A stretch of 15,238 nt of DNA from JASFRI01 sp050115015 (GTDB taxonomy: Bacteria; Acidobacteriota; Polarisedimenticolia; CBDVAL01), in contig JASFRI010000056.1 in NCBI GenBank assembly GCA_050115015.1, forward strand, positions 1 through 15,238. Direction: 5' to 3'. A program made the position numbers and the translations under genes. Shown here one piece after another: positions 1 to 7,164 of the stretch (the first letter of the stretch is position 1; every line of letters starts with the position of its first letter). The notes below the pieces were generated by a model. It worked only from the letters and a program-made list of their open reading frames with translations. It was not told the origin of the DNA and made no database searches.

Positions 1-79
1 CTCCCCGCAGAAGGAGGACGGCTCGGCGGACGCCGCAATCCGTTACGGCTGGAACATCGCCGAGAACGTCAAGATCTGA
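1..79 (+). CDS. hcp: Hcp, T6SS inner tube protein (3' end only)
   Basis: Only the last 25 residues are present, ending YGWNIAENVKI and a TGA stop. Hcp (TssD) forms stacked hexameric rings that make the inner tube expelled when the T6SS sheath contracts. A C-terminus of the form YGW/YGY-(N/D)-(I/V)-x-x-N-x-x, preceded by a charged flexible loop (here SPQKEDGSADAA), is characteristic of Hcp. Position supports the call: in H1-type T6SS clusters hcp sits directly before tagJ and tssE, exactly as here. The start and most of the protein lie left of the window, so domain completeness cannot be judged. A strong stem-loop follows 12 bases after the stop. Confidence 0.78.
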   Translation, partial: SPQKEDGSADAAIRYGWNIAENVKI

Positions 80-91
80 GCCCGGGGTGGG

Positions 92-116
92 GTCGGCTGC
101 CCGGAGGGCGGCCGAC
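92..116 (+). terminator. Stem-loop after hcp (attenuator or mRNA-stabilising hairpin)
   Basis: Positions 92-102 pair with 106-116 around a GGA loop: 11 base pairs, nearly all G-C, with one T-G wobble at 98/110. The following bases (TCCTCCCCCTC) are pyrimidine-rich but not a true T-run, so complete Rho-independent termination is unlikely. Inference: the hairpin may partly terminate or protect the 3' end of the hcp message, raising Hcp output relative to the downstream baseplate genes. A chance hairpin is possible in such GC-rich DNA. Confidence 0.45.
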
Positions 117-176
117 TCCTCCCCCTCGGGCACGGCTCGGGGCTCCGGGGACGGCCGCCTCCGGGAAGGGATCCAG

Positions 177-1013
177 ATGCGAGCACACGAGAGTCTGCGG
201 GAAGGCAAGCTGCAGGAGTCCCTGGAGCAGCTTCAGGACCAGATCCGGAAGGACCCATCCAACTCGAAGTATCGGGTCTTCCTGTTCCAGCTGCTCGCGG
301 TCCTCGGGGACTGGGAGCGGGCCATGACGCAGCTCAAGGTCCTCGGCGAGATGGACGCGGGGACCCTGCCGATGGTCCAGACCTACCGGGAGGCGTTGCG
401 CTGCGAGGCGCTCCGGACGGCGGTGTTTGCCGGCGAGCGCTCGCCGCTCGTGCTCGGCGAACCGGAGGAGTGGCTGGCGCTGCTGATGCAGTCCCTTCAC
501 GCGGTGAGTTCCGGCAAGACGGCGGAGGCGGAAGATCTGCGGGGGCGCGCCCTCGATGCGGCTCCCACCACGGCGGGAGCCATCGACGAACGGGCCTTCG
601 AGTGGATCGCCGATGCGGACTCGCGTCTCGGGCCCGTCCTCGAGGCCATCGTCAACGGGCGCTACTACTGGGTCCCGTTTCACCGGATCCGCCGCATCGA
701 GATCGAGGAGCCGGGGGACCTCCGGGACGTGGTCTGGATGCCCGCCCAGTTCCGGTGGGCGAACGGCGGGGAGACCGTCGGGCTGATCCCGACCCGGTAT
801 CCGGGCTCCGAGCGGGCGAAGCGCTCCGAGATTCGCCTGGCGCGTGTGACCGAGTGGCTGGATCAGGGGGAGAATGGCTTCTTCGGCCTCGGGCAGCGGA
901 TGCTCGCCACCGACGCCGGGGAGTATCCTCTGATGGACATCCGCGCGATCGACCTCCAGACCGGCGAGCCGGTGGACGAGCCCGCAGGGGAGGCGTCCGG
1001 CGGAGAGGCCTGA
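177..1013 (+). CDS. tagJ: TagJ/ImpE-family T6SS accessory protein
   Basis: A 278-residue protein of the ImpE/SciE (TagJ, HsiE) family, close to the usual family length. In Pseudomonas, HsiE1 binds the N-terminus of the sheath protein TssB and is thought to influence sheath handling or ClpV-driven disassembly. The N-terminal third (about 1-70) is helical and TPR-like (REGKLQESLEQLQDQIRKDP, then GDWERAMTQL). The C-terminal part carries the family-specific segments ERAFEWIADADSRLGP (about 138-153), YYWVPFHRI (163-171) and the ETVGLIPTRYPGSE region. The ATG at 177 is chosen because GGGAAGGG lies 6 bases upstream; the same frame is open back to 87, but that extension is low-complexity and unlike the family. 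It lies between hcp and tssE, the H1-type order. Confidence 0.9.
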   Translation: MRAHESLREGKLQESLEQLQDQIRKDPSNSKYRVFLFQLLAVLGDWERAMTQLKVLGEMDAGTLPMVQTYREALRCEALRTAVFAGERSPLVLGEPEEWLALLMQSLHAVSSGKTAEAEDLRGRALDAAPTTAGAIDERAFEWIADADSRLGPVLEAIVNGRYYWVPFHRIRRIEIEEPGDLRDVVWMPAQFRWANGGETVGLIPTRYPGSERAKRSEIRLARVTEWLDQGENGFFGLGQRMLATDAGEYPLMDIRAIDLQTGEPVDEPAGEASGGEA

Positions 1014-1030
1014 CGCCTCGAGCCGCTGCC

Positions 1031-1537
1031 ATGCCCGAGTTCAAGCAAGAGACCGAACGCCTGCAGCCCTCCCTCCTGGATCGACTCACCGACGACCAGC
1101 CGGATTCGCAGCGCGAATCGAAGCAGCGCTCCGTCCTCTCCTGGCCCCAGCTCCGGCAGGCGGTCCTCCGGGACCTGGCCTGGCTGCTGAACACCGACAA
1201 CCTGCACCTGGACGAGCTCGTGGATTACCCGGAGGTGGAGCGCTCGGTCCTCCGCTACGGCATGCCGAGCCTCACCGGCGCGAACGCCGCCAGCGTGGAT
1301 GCACAGGAACTGCGCCGGAGAATCGTGCACGCCATCGAGTCCTTCGAGCCGCGGATCGACCCCGCCACCCTGGAGGTCGAGGTGCGCTCCGTCGGCGATA
1401 CCGAGGGCCACCACGCCATCTCCTTCGAGATCAAGGCGCAGCTCTGGGCCGAGCCCGTTCCGCTGGACTTGCTGCTCAAGACCGAGATCGACCTCGAGAG
1501 CGGCGACGTCCGGCTGGAGGAGGGGAAGTCGTCATGA
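1031..1537 (+). CDS. tssE: TssE, gp25-like T6SS baseplate protein
   Basis: A 168-residue protein related to phage T4 gp25, which joins the baseplate wedge to the first sheath ring. The family opening LQPSLLDRLTDD is at 11-22, followed by the conserved LRQAVLRDLAWLLNT segment (41-55) that holds the gp25-type core, and then LDELVDYPEVERSVLRYGMPS (about 60-80). The C-terminal half is the expected beta-rich region (LEVEVRS, ISFEIKAQLWAE). It starts 17 bases after tagJ, with no strong Shine-Dalgarno, and its TGA overlaps the ATG of tssF by four bases (ATGA), so the two are probably translationally coupled. The start at MPEF is supported by family length; the frame is open far upstream only as a shadow of tagJ. 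Confidence 0.93.
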   Translation: MPEFKQETERLQPSLLDRLTDDQPDSQRESKQRSVLSWPQLRQAVLRDLAWLLNTDNLHLDELVDYPEVERSVLRYGMPSLTGANAASVDAQELRRRIVHAIESFEPRIDPATLEVEVRSVGDTEGHHAISFEIKAQLWAEPVPLDLLLKTEIDLESGDVRLEEGKSS

Positions 1538-3411
1538 ACCCCAGGCTCCTCGAGCATTACAACCGGGAGCTGCAGCACCTTCGTGAGATGGGGGCCGAGT
1601 TCGCCCGGGAGTTCCCCAAGATCGCCGCGCGGCTCCGGCTCGAGGAGTTCGAGTGCCTCGACCCGTACGTGGAGCGTCTGCTGGAGGGCTTCGCGTTTCT
1701 CTCCGCCCGGGTACAGCTCAAGCTGGACGCCGAGTTCCCTCAGTTCACGCAGCACCTCCTGGAGATGGTCTACCCGCACTACCTGGCCCCAACCCCGTCG
1801 ATGGCCCTGGTCCAGCTCGCGCCGAACCCCGGGGAGGGGGCCCTGGCGGACGGCTACGTGGTGCCCCGTGGGGCCGCGCTGCGGAGCGTGCTCGGGAAAG
1901 GCGAGCAGACCGCCTGCGAGTACCAGACCGCCCACGAGGTGACGCTCTGGCCGCTGGAGCTGGCCGAGGCCCGCTATCTGCCGCACGCTGGCGACCTGGC
2001 GGACCTGGACCTGCCCGGCAAGGAGCGGGTCAAGTCCGCGCTCCGCTTCCGGCTGCGCACGACCGCCGGGCTCCCCTTCGAGAAGATCGCGCTGGATCGT
2101 CTGCCGCTCTACCTCCGGGGGACCGCCGAACTGCCGATGCGCATCTACGAGCTGCTGCTCGCCCACGCGGTGGGGATGGTGGCACAGCCTGCCGACGGCG
2201 CGGTATCCTGGCGAGAGGTGGTCGAGGGCGAGACGGTCCACCGCGTCGGGTTCGAGGACCACGAGGCGCTGCTCCCCTACGGACCGCGCTCCTTCCAGGG
2301 CTACCGCCTCCTGCACGAGTACTTCGCGTTTCCGGAGCGCTACATGTCCGTCGAGCTCCGGGGCCTCGGCCACGCCGTGCGGCGCTGCAAGGAGAACCAG
2401 CTCGACGTGATCGTGCTGCTCGATCAGAGCGACTCCTCCCTGGAGACGCAGATCGACGCCGGTCGCTTCGCCCTGTTCTGCACTCCGGCGATCAACCTGT
2501 TCCCGCAGCGTGCGGATCGGATCCATCTCAGCGAGCGGGAGGTGGAGTACCACGTCGTCCCGGATCGCAACCGGCCGCTGGACTTCGAGGTGTACGCGGT
2601 CACGGGGGTGACCGGGCACGGGACGGGGGAGGAGGGCGCACGAGCCTTCCATCCCTTCTACGCCTTCGGGAACCACATCCATGACGATCCCGACACCGGC
2701 TATTACACCGTCCGGCGGGTGCCGCGGATGCTGTCGGCGAAGGAGCGGGCCGACGGGAGCCGGTCCCGTTACGTCGGCAGCGAGGTGTTCGTGTCCCTGG
2801 TGGACGGGGCTCCCGGGGGCCTGCGCGGGGATCTGCGCCAGCTCGCGGTGACGGCCCTCTGCACGAACCGCGATCTCCCGCTGCAGATGCCCGTGGGGCG
2901 GGGCCCCACGGACTTCACCATGCCCTCGGGTCCGCCGGTCTCGCACGTGAAGTGCCTGGCCGGGCCGTCGACGCCGAGGCCGAGCTGGGTGGAGGGGGAC
3001 ACCACCTGGCGCCTCATCAGCCACCTCTCGCTGAACTACCTCTCCCTCGTTCACGGTGAGGGGCGCGACAACGCCCGGGCGCTGCGGGAACTGCTCATGC
3101 TCTACGGCGACGTCAGCGAGCCGGTCACCAAGGCCCAGGTCGAGGGCGTACAGGTGGTGGAATCCACCCCGGTGATCCGGAAGCTGCCCACCCCGGGACC
3201 GATCACGTTCGGCCGCGGGCTGCAGGTGGCCCTCACGCTGGACGAGGCGGCATTCCAGGGGACCGGGGTGTTCCTGCTGGGAGCGGTGCTGGAGCGCTTC
3301 CTGGCGCGGTACGTATCGCTCAATGGATTCACGGAGACCGTCATTCGGACGGCGACCCGTGGGGAGATCATGCGTTGGCCGATCCGGATGGGAACGCGAC
3401 ACACGCTCTAG
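1534..3411 (+). CDS. tssF: TssF (ImpG/VasA), T6SS baseplate protein
   Basis: A 625-residue protein of normal TssF length. TssF pairs with TssG in the baseplate wedge (two TssF per TssG), which also contacts TssK, TssE and the VgrG hub. The N-terminus shows the family signature HYNRELQHLREMGAEFAREF (8-27), followed by RLLEGFAFLSARVQLKLDAEFPQ and LLEMVYPHYLAPTPSM. The C-terminal family block (FGRGLQVALTLDE at about 559-571, then the LLGAVLERFLARYVSLNGF stretch) is intact. The start overlaps the tssE stop (ATGA). Its 3' end overlaps tssG by 37 bases. No frameshift or truncation is visible. Confidence 0.96.
   Translation: MNPRLLEHYNRELQHLREMGAEFAREFPKIAARLRLEEFECLDPYVERLLEGFAFLSARVQLKLDAEFPQFTQHLLEMVYPHYLAPTPSMALVQLAPNPGEGALADGYVVPRGAALRSVLGKGEQTACEYQTAHEVTLWPLELAEARYLPHAGDLADLDLPGKERVKSALRFRLRTTAGLPFEKIALDRLPLYLRGTAELPMRIYELLLAHAVGMVAQPADGAVSWREVVEGETVHRVGFEDHEALLPYGPRSFQGYRLLHEYFAFPERYMSVELRGLGHAVRRCKENQLDVIVLLDQSDSSLETQIDAGRFALFCTPAINLFPQRADRIHLSEREVEYHVVPDRNRPLDFEVYAVTGVTGHGTGEEGARAFHPFYAFGNHIHDDPDTGYYTVRRVPRMLSAKERADGSRSRYVGSEVFVSLVDGAPGGLRGDLRQLAVTALCTNRDLPLQMPVGRGPTDFTMPSGPPVSHVKCLAGPSTPRPSWVEGDTTWRLISHLSLNYLSLVHGEGRDNARALRELLMLYGDVSEPVTKAQVEGVQVVESTPVIRKLPTPGPITFGRGLQVALTLDEAAFQGTGVFLLGAVLERFLARYVSLNGFTETVIRTATRGEIMRWPIRMGTRHTL
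3361..3366 (+). promoter_or_regulatory. Ribosome binding site deciding the TTG start of tssG
   Basis: GGGGAG sits inside the 3' end of tssF, 8 bases before the TTG at 3375. No ATG or GTG in the tssG frame lies just upstream or before the conserved N-terminal region, so this site supports the rare TTG initiation codon. Confidence 0.6.
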
Positions 3412-4403
3412 AGCTCCAGGACCGGCTGGAGAGGGAACCGTACCGCTTCGATTTCTACAAGGCGATGCGCTTCCTCGAGAGCCTGAACACGGACCGGCCG
3501 CGGTTCGGGCAGTCGCGGCGGGCGGGCGAGGACCCGGTGCGCTTCGGTCAGGCTCCCGAGCTGTCCTTCGCGCCTTCCTCCATCGCGTCGTTCCGTCGCG
3601 GCGGAGAGGGGCAGCCGGCCCACCTGGCGGTGCTGTGCTTCGGGCTGTTCGGCCCGAACGGTCCGCTGCCCATTCACCTGACCGAGTATGCCCGGGATCG
3701 CCTGCGCAACAAGGACGACGCCACCTTCGCCCGGTTCATCGATCTGTTCCACCACAGGATGATCTCGCTGTTCTACCGGGCCTGGGCGAACGCCCAGCCC
3801 ACGACCAACTTCGACCGGCCGGAGGCGGACCGCTTCTCGGTCTACGTCGGCTCCCTGTTCGGCATGGCGATGGACTCGGTCCGTGGGCGGGGCGCGGTGT
3901 CGGATCTGGCGAAGCTCCACTACGCGGGACCGCTTTCCTGCCAGAGCCGGCACGCCGGCGGGCTCGAGGGGATGATCGCCGATTTCTTCGACGTGCCGGT
4001 GACCGTCGAGGAGTTCGTCGGGCAGTGGGTGGACCTGCCGGAGGAATGCCATCTCCGGCTGGGCGGGTCCCCGGCCACCGGCAGCCTGGGTCTCAACGCC
4101 ACCGTGGGGGCGAGGATCTGGGACTGCCAGCAGAAGTTCCGGATCCACCTCGGTCCACTCGATCTGGAGGACTACGAACGGCTCCTGCCCCGGACCCGGA
4201 GCGAGCGCCGCCTGGCGGCACTGGTCCGGTCGTACGTCGGCGAGGAGCTGATCTGGGACGTCAACCTGATCCTCAAGAGGGAAGCGGTGCCGCCGCTGCC
4301 GCTGGGCGGCCCGGGACGCCTCGGCTGGACGACCTGGCTGACGGGTCCACCCCGGGAAACGGATGCCGACGAGCTCACCCTCGCGCCGTCGGCGGGGAGT
4401 TGA
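3375..4403 (+). CDS. tssG: TssG (ImpH/VasB), T6SS baseplate protein
   Basis: A 342-residue TssG, the wedge partner of TssF. The N-terminal family motif YRFDFYKAMRFLES is at 23-36 and the hallmark LFGPNGPLPIHLTEYARDR at 91-109, followed by FARFIDLFHHRMISLFYRAWA (118-138). The C-terminal region (LGLNATVGARIWDCQQKFRI, then GLGYERLLP-like and ELIWDVNLIL segments) matches the usual fold order. Translation most likely begins at a TTG inside tssF, giving a 37-base overlap; the GGGGAG site 8 bases upstream supports this. The TGA is followed by a single base and then the clpV ATG, whose own GGGGAG site lies in the last tssG codons, so tssF, tssG and clpV should be translated together. Confidence 0.94.
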   Translation: MADPDGNATHALELQDRLEREPYRFDFYKAMRFLESLNTDRPRFGQSRRAGEDPVRFGQAPELSFAPSSIASFRRGGEGQPAHLAVLCFGLFGPNGPLPIHLTEYARDRLRNKDDATFARFIDLFHHRMISLFYRAWANAQPTTNFDRPEADRFSVYVGSLFGMAMDSVRGRGAVSDLAKLHYAGPLSCQSRHAGGLEGMIADFFDVPVTVEEFVGQWVDLPEECHLRLGGSPATGSLGLNATVGARIWDCQQKFRIHLGPLDLEDYERLLPRTRSERRLAALVRSYVGEELIWDVNLILKREAVPPLPLGGPGRLGWTTWLTGPPRETDADELTLAPSAGS

Positions 4404-4404
4404 T

Positions 4405-7164
4405 ATGGCTGAGATCAGTCGTGTTGCGCTGTTCGGGAAGCTGAACCCGGTCACCTACAAGGCCATCGAGAGCGCCACGGTCTTCTGCAAGATGCGGGGC
4501 AACCCGTACGTCGAGCTGGTGCACTGGTTCCACCAGATCCTCCAGTTGCAGGATTCGGATCTGCACCGCATCATCAAGGGGTTCGACCTGAACCCCTCCC
4601 GGCTGGCGAAGGACTTCACCGAGTTCCTGGACAAGCTCCCCCGCGGATCGACCTCGATCTCGGACCTCTCCGCCCAGGTGGAGGAGGCGGTCGAGCGCGG
4701 CTGGGTGTACGGCACGTTGATGTTCGGTGAGTCCCAGGTGCGTTCGGGCCACCTGGTCGTGGGGATCGTCAAGACCCGGGGGCTGCGGCACACGCTGCAC
4801 GGGATCTCCGCGGAGTTCGAGAAGGTGAAGGAGGACACCCTCGTCGATCGCTTCGCCGAGCTGACCGGCGGTTCCCCGGAGGAGGGGATGCGCGCCAGCG
4901 ACGGATTCCAGGTGGCGGAGGGCGGCGACGCGGCGGAGGGCGGCACGGCCCCGGCACAGATGGGCAAGCAGGAGGCCCTCCGGAAGTTCTCCGTGGACCT
5001 CACCGAGAAGGCGGGGAAGGGGGAGATGGACCCGATCGTCGGCCGGGACGAGGAGATCCGGCAGATCATCGACATTCTCATGCGCCGCCGGCAGAACAAC
5101 CCCATCCTCACCGGCGAGGCCGGCGTCGGCAAGACCGCGGTCGTCGAGGGCTTCGCCATGCGGATCGCCACCGGCGACGTGCCCCCGCCGCTGCAGGACG
5201 TCAGCCTCCTCTCCCTGGATATCGGCCTGCTGCAGGCCGGCGCCAGCATGAAGGGGGAGTTCGAGCAGCGGTTGCGCTCGGTCATCGAGGAGGTGCAGGC
5301 CTCTCCGAAGCCGATCATCCTGTTCGTCGACGAGGCGCACACGCTCATCGGCGCCGGTGGCGCGGCGGGGACGGGCGATGCGGCGAACCTCCTGAAGCCC
5401 GCGCTGGCCCGGGGGACCCTCCGGACGGTGGCCGCAACCACCTGGGCGGAGTACAAGAAGCACATCGAGAAGGACCCGGCGCTCACCCGGCGCTTCCAGG
5501 TGGTGCAGGTCTCCGAACCCTCCGAGGGGAACGGCATCCTCATGATGCGGGCCATCGCCTCGGCGCTGGAGAAGCATCACCGTGTGCAGATCCTCGACGA
5601 GGCCCTCGAGGCCTCGGTGCGCCTGTCCCATCGCTACATCCCCGCCCGCCAGCTCCCCGACAAGTCCGTCAGTCTGCTCGACACGGCCTGCGCCCGGGTC
5701 GCCATCAGCCTGCACGCGGTTCCGGCGGAGCTCGAGGACTGCCGGCGCCGGATCGAGAGCCTGGAGACCGAGCTGGGCATCATCGCCCGGGAGAAGAGCG
5801 TCGGCGTCGCGACGGAGGCCCGGGAGGCGGAGGCGAACGAGAAGCTGGAGGCCGAGAACAAGCGCCGGGAGGAGCTGGAGGCCCGCTGGAGCCGGGAGAA
5901 GGGCCTGGTGGAGAAGGTCCTGGACATCCGCGGCAAGCTGCGGGGCGCCGTCGGAAAGGTCGAGGGCACCGACAGCAAGCTGGAGAAGGCCGCCGATGCG
6001 GCCGCGGAGGAGACGGTGATCGACTCCGGGGCGGCCGAGGAGGGCGAGACCGCGGCGGCACCGACCGGCGCCGAGCGCGCGGCGCTCCTGGAGGACCTGG
6101 GCAAGCTGCAGACGGAGCTGGCGGAGGTCCAGGGGGAGAACCCCCTCATCCTCCCCAGCGTGGACGCGCAGGCGGTGGCCTCGGTGGTGGCGGACTGGAC
6201 CGGCATCCCGGTGGGCCGGATGGTCAAGAACGAGATCGAGGCGGTGCTCCGCCTCGGGGATACCCTGAACGAGAGGGTGGTGGGGCAGCGTCACGCCCTC
6301 GACATGATCGCCCGGCGGATCCAGACCTCCCGGGCGAGCCTGGACAACCCGAACAAGCCCATCGGCGTGTTCCTCCTCGCCGGACCGTCGGGTGTGGGAA
6401 AGACCGAGACGGCGCTGGCGCTGGCCGAGTCCCTCTACGGCGGGGAGCAGAACGTCATCACCATCAACATGAGCGAGTTCCAGGAGGCGCACACCGTATC
6501 CACGCTGAAGGGAGCGCCTCCCGGGTACGTCGGCTACGGGGAAGGTGGGATCCTGACCGAGGCGGTGCGCCGGCGCCCCTACAGCGTCGTTCTCCTCGAC
6601 GAGGTGGAGAAGGCGCATCCCGACGTCCACGAGATCTTCTTCCAGGTCTTCGACAAGGGGTGGATGGAGGACGGCGAGGGCAGGATGATCGACTTCAAGA
6701 ACACCCTCATCCTCCTGACGTCCAACGTCGGCAGCGATCTCATCATGAACATGTGCAAGGACCCGGACCTGATGCCGGAGGCGGAGGGGATCGCGAAGGC
6801 GCTCCGGGAGCCGCTGCTGAAGGTGTTTCCCGCCGCGCTCCTCGGCCGGCTGGTGACGATCCCCTACTACCCGTTGAGCGACGAAGTGATCGGCCTGATC
6901 GCACGTCTGCAGCTCCGCCGTATCGAGAAGCGCATCGCGCAGAACCACAAGGTGCCCTTCACCTACGATGACGAGGCAGTGCAGCTCATCGTGAGCCGCT
7001 GCACCGAGCTGGAGAGCGGCGGCCGCATGATCGACGCCATCCTCACGAACACCGTGCTCCCCACGATCAGCGAGCAGTTCCTGCGCCGGATGATGGAGGG
7101 CCAGCCCGTGGAGCGGGTTCACGTCACCGTGAAGGACAGTGAGTTCGACTACCAGATCTCCTGA
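4405..7164 (+). CDS. clpV: ClpV (TssH), AAA+ ATPase of the T6SS
   Basis: A 919-residue Hsp100 ATPase that recognises contracted TssB/TssC sheath and pulls it apart for reuse. The N-domain (about 1-150) carries the ClpV-type LFGKLNPVTYKAIESA opening. The first AAA+ module has Walker A GEAGVGKT (237-244) and Walker B ILFVDEAH with D309/E310. The coiled-coil middle domain spans about 437-570. The second module has Walker A GPSGVGKT (660-667) and Walker B VVLLDEVEK with D732/E733. The segment GIPVGRMVKNE before the second module is typical of ClpV. Two low-complexity linkers stand out: Gly/Glu/Ala-rich at about 155-190 and Ala/Glu-rich at 519-555, the latter inside the middle domain. The ATG at 4405 is one base after the tssG stop with GGGGAG upstream. 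The 3' end overlaps the next gene by 26 bases. Confidence 0.97.
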   Translation: MAEISRVALFGKLNPVTYKAIESATVFCKMRGNPYVELVHWFHQILQLQDSDLHRIIKGFDLNPSRLAKDFTEFLDKLPRGSTSISDLSAQVEEAVERGWVYGTLMFGESQVRSGHLVVGIVKTRGLRHTLHGISAEFEKVKEDTLVDRFAELTGGSPEEGMRASDGFQVAEGGDAAEGGTAPAQMGKQEALRKFSVDLTEKAGKGEMDPIVGRDEEIRQIIDILMRRRQNNPILTGEAGVGKTAVVEGFAMRIATGDVPPPLQDVSLLSLDIGLLQAGASMKGEFEQRLRSVIEEVQASPKPIILFVDEAHTLIGAGGAAGTGDAANLLKPALARGTLRTVAATTWAEYKKHIEKDPALTRRFQVVQVSEPSEGNGILMMRAIASALEKHHRVQILDEALEASVRLSHRYIPARQLPDKSVSLLDTACARVAISLHAVPAELEDCRRRIESLETELGIIAREKSVGVATEAREAEANEKLEAENKRREELEARWSREKGLVEKVLDIRGKLRGAVGKVEGTDSKLEKAADAAAEETVIDSGAAEEGETAAAPTGAERAALLEDLGKLQTELAEVQGENPLILPSVDAQAVASVVADWTGIPVGRMVKNEIEAVLRLGDTLNERVVGQRHALDMIARRIQTSRASLDNPNKPIGVFLLAGPSGVGKTETALALAESLYGGEQNVITINMSEFQEAHTVSTLKGAPPGYVGYGEGGILTEAVRRRPYSVVLLDEVEKAHPDVHEIFFQVFDKGWMEDGEGRMIDFKNTLILLTSNVGSDLIMNMCKDPDLMPEAEGIAKALREPLLKVFPAALLGRLVTIPYYPLSDEVIGLIARLQLRRIEKRIAQNHKVPFTYDDEAVQLIVSRCTELESGGRMIDAILTNTVLPTISEQFLRRMMEGQPVERVHVTVKDSEFDYQIS

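Noticed and set aside
87..176. Longer tagJ reading from the ATG at 87
   Set aside because: The 30 extra residues are low-complexity, cover the hairpin after hcp, and lack a ribosome binding site as good as GGGAAGGG before the ATG at 177.
1255..3402. Long open frame of 715 codons on the minus strand opposite tssF
   Set aside because: It is an antisense shadow caused by high GC at third codon positions. The translation is Arg/His/Gln/Leu-rich with no domain, while the plus strand encodes a full TssF.
4375..7122. Long open frame of 915 codons on the minus strand opposite clpV
   Set aside because: It mirrors the clpV reading frame almost exactly and has no recognisable motif; clpV on the other strand is intact with both Walker pairs.
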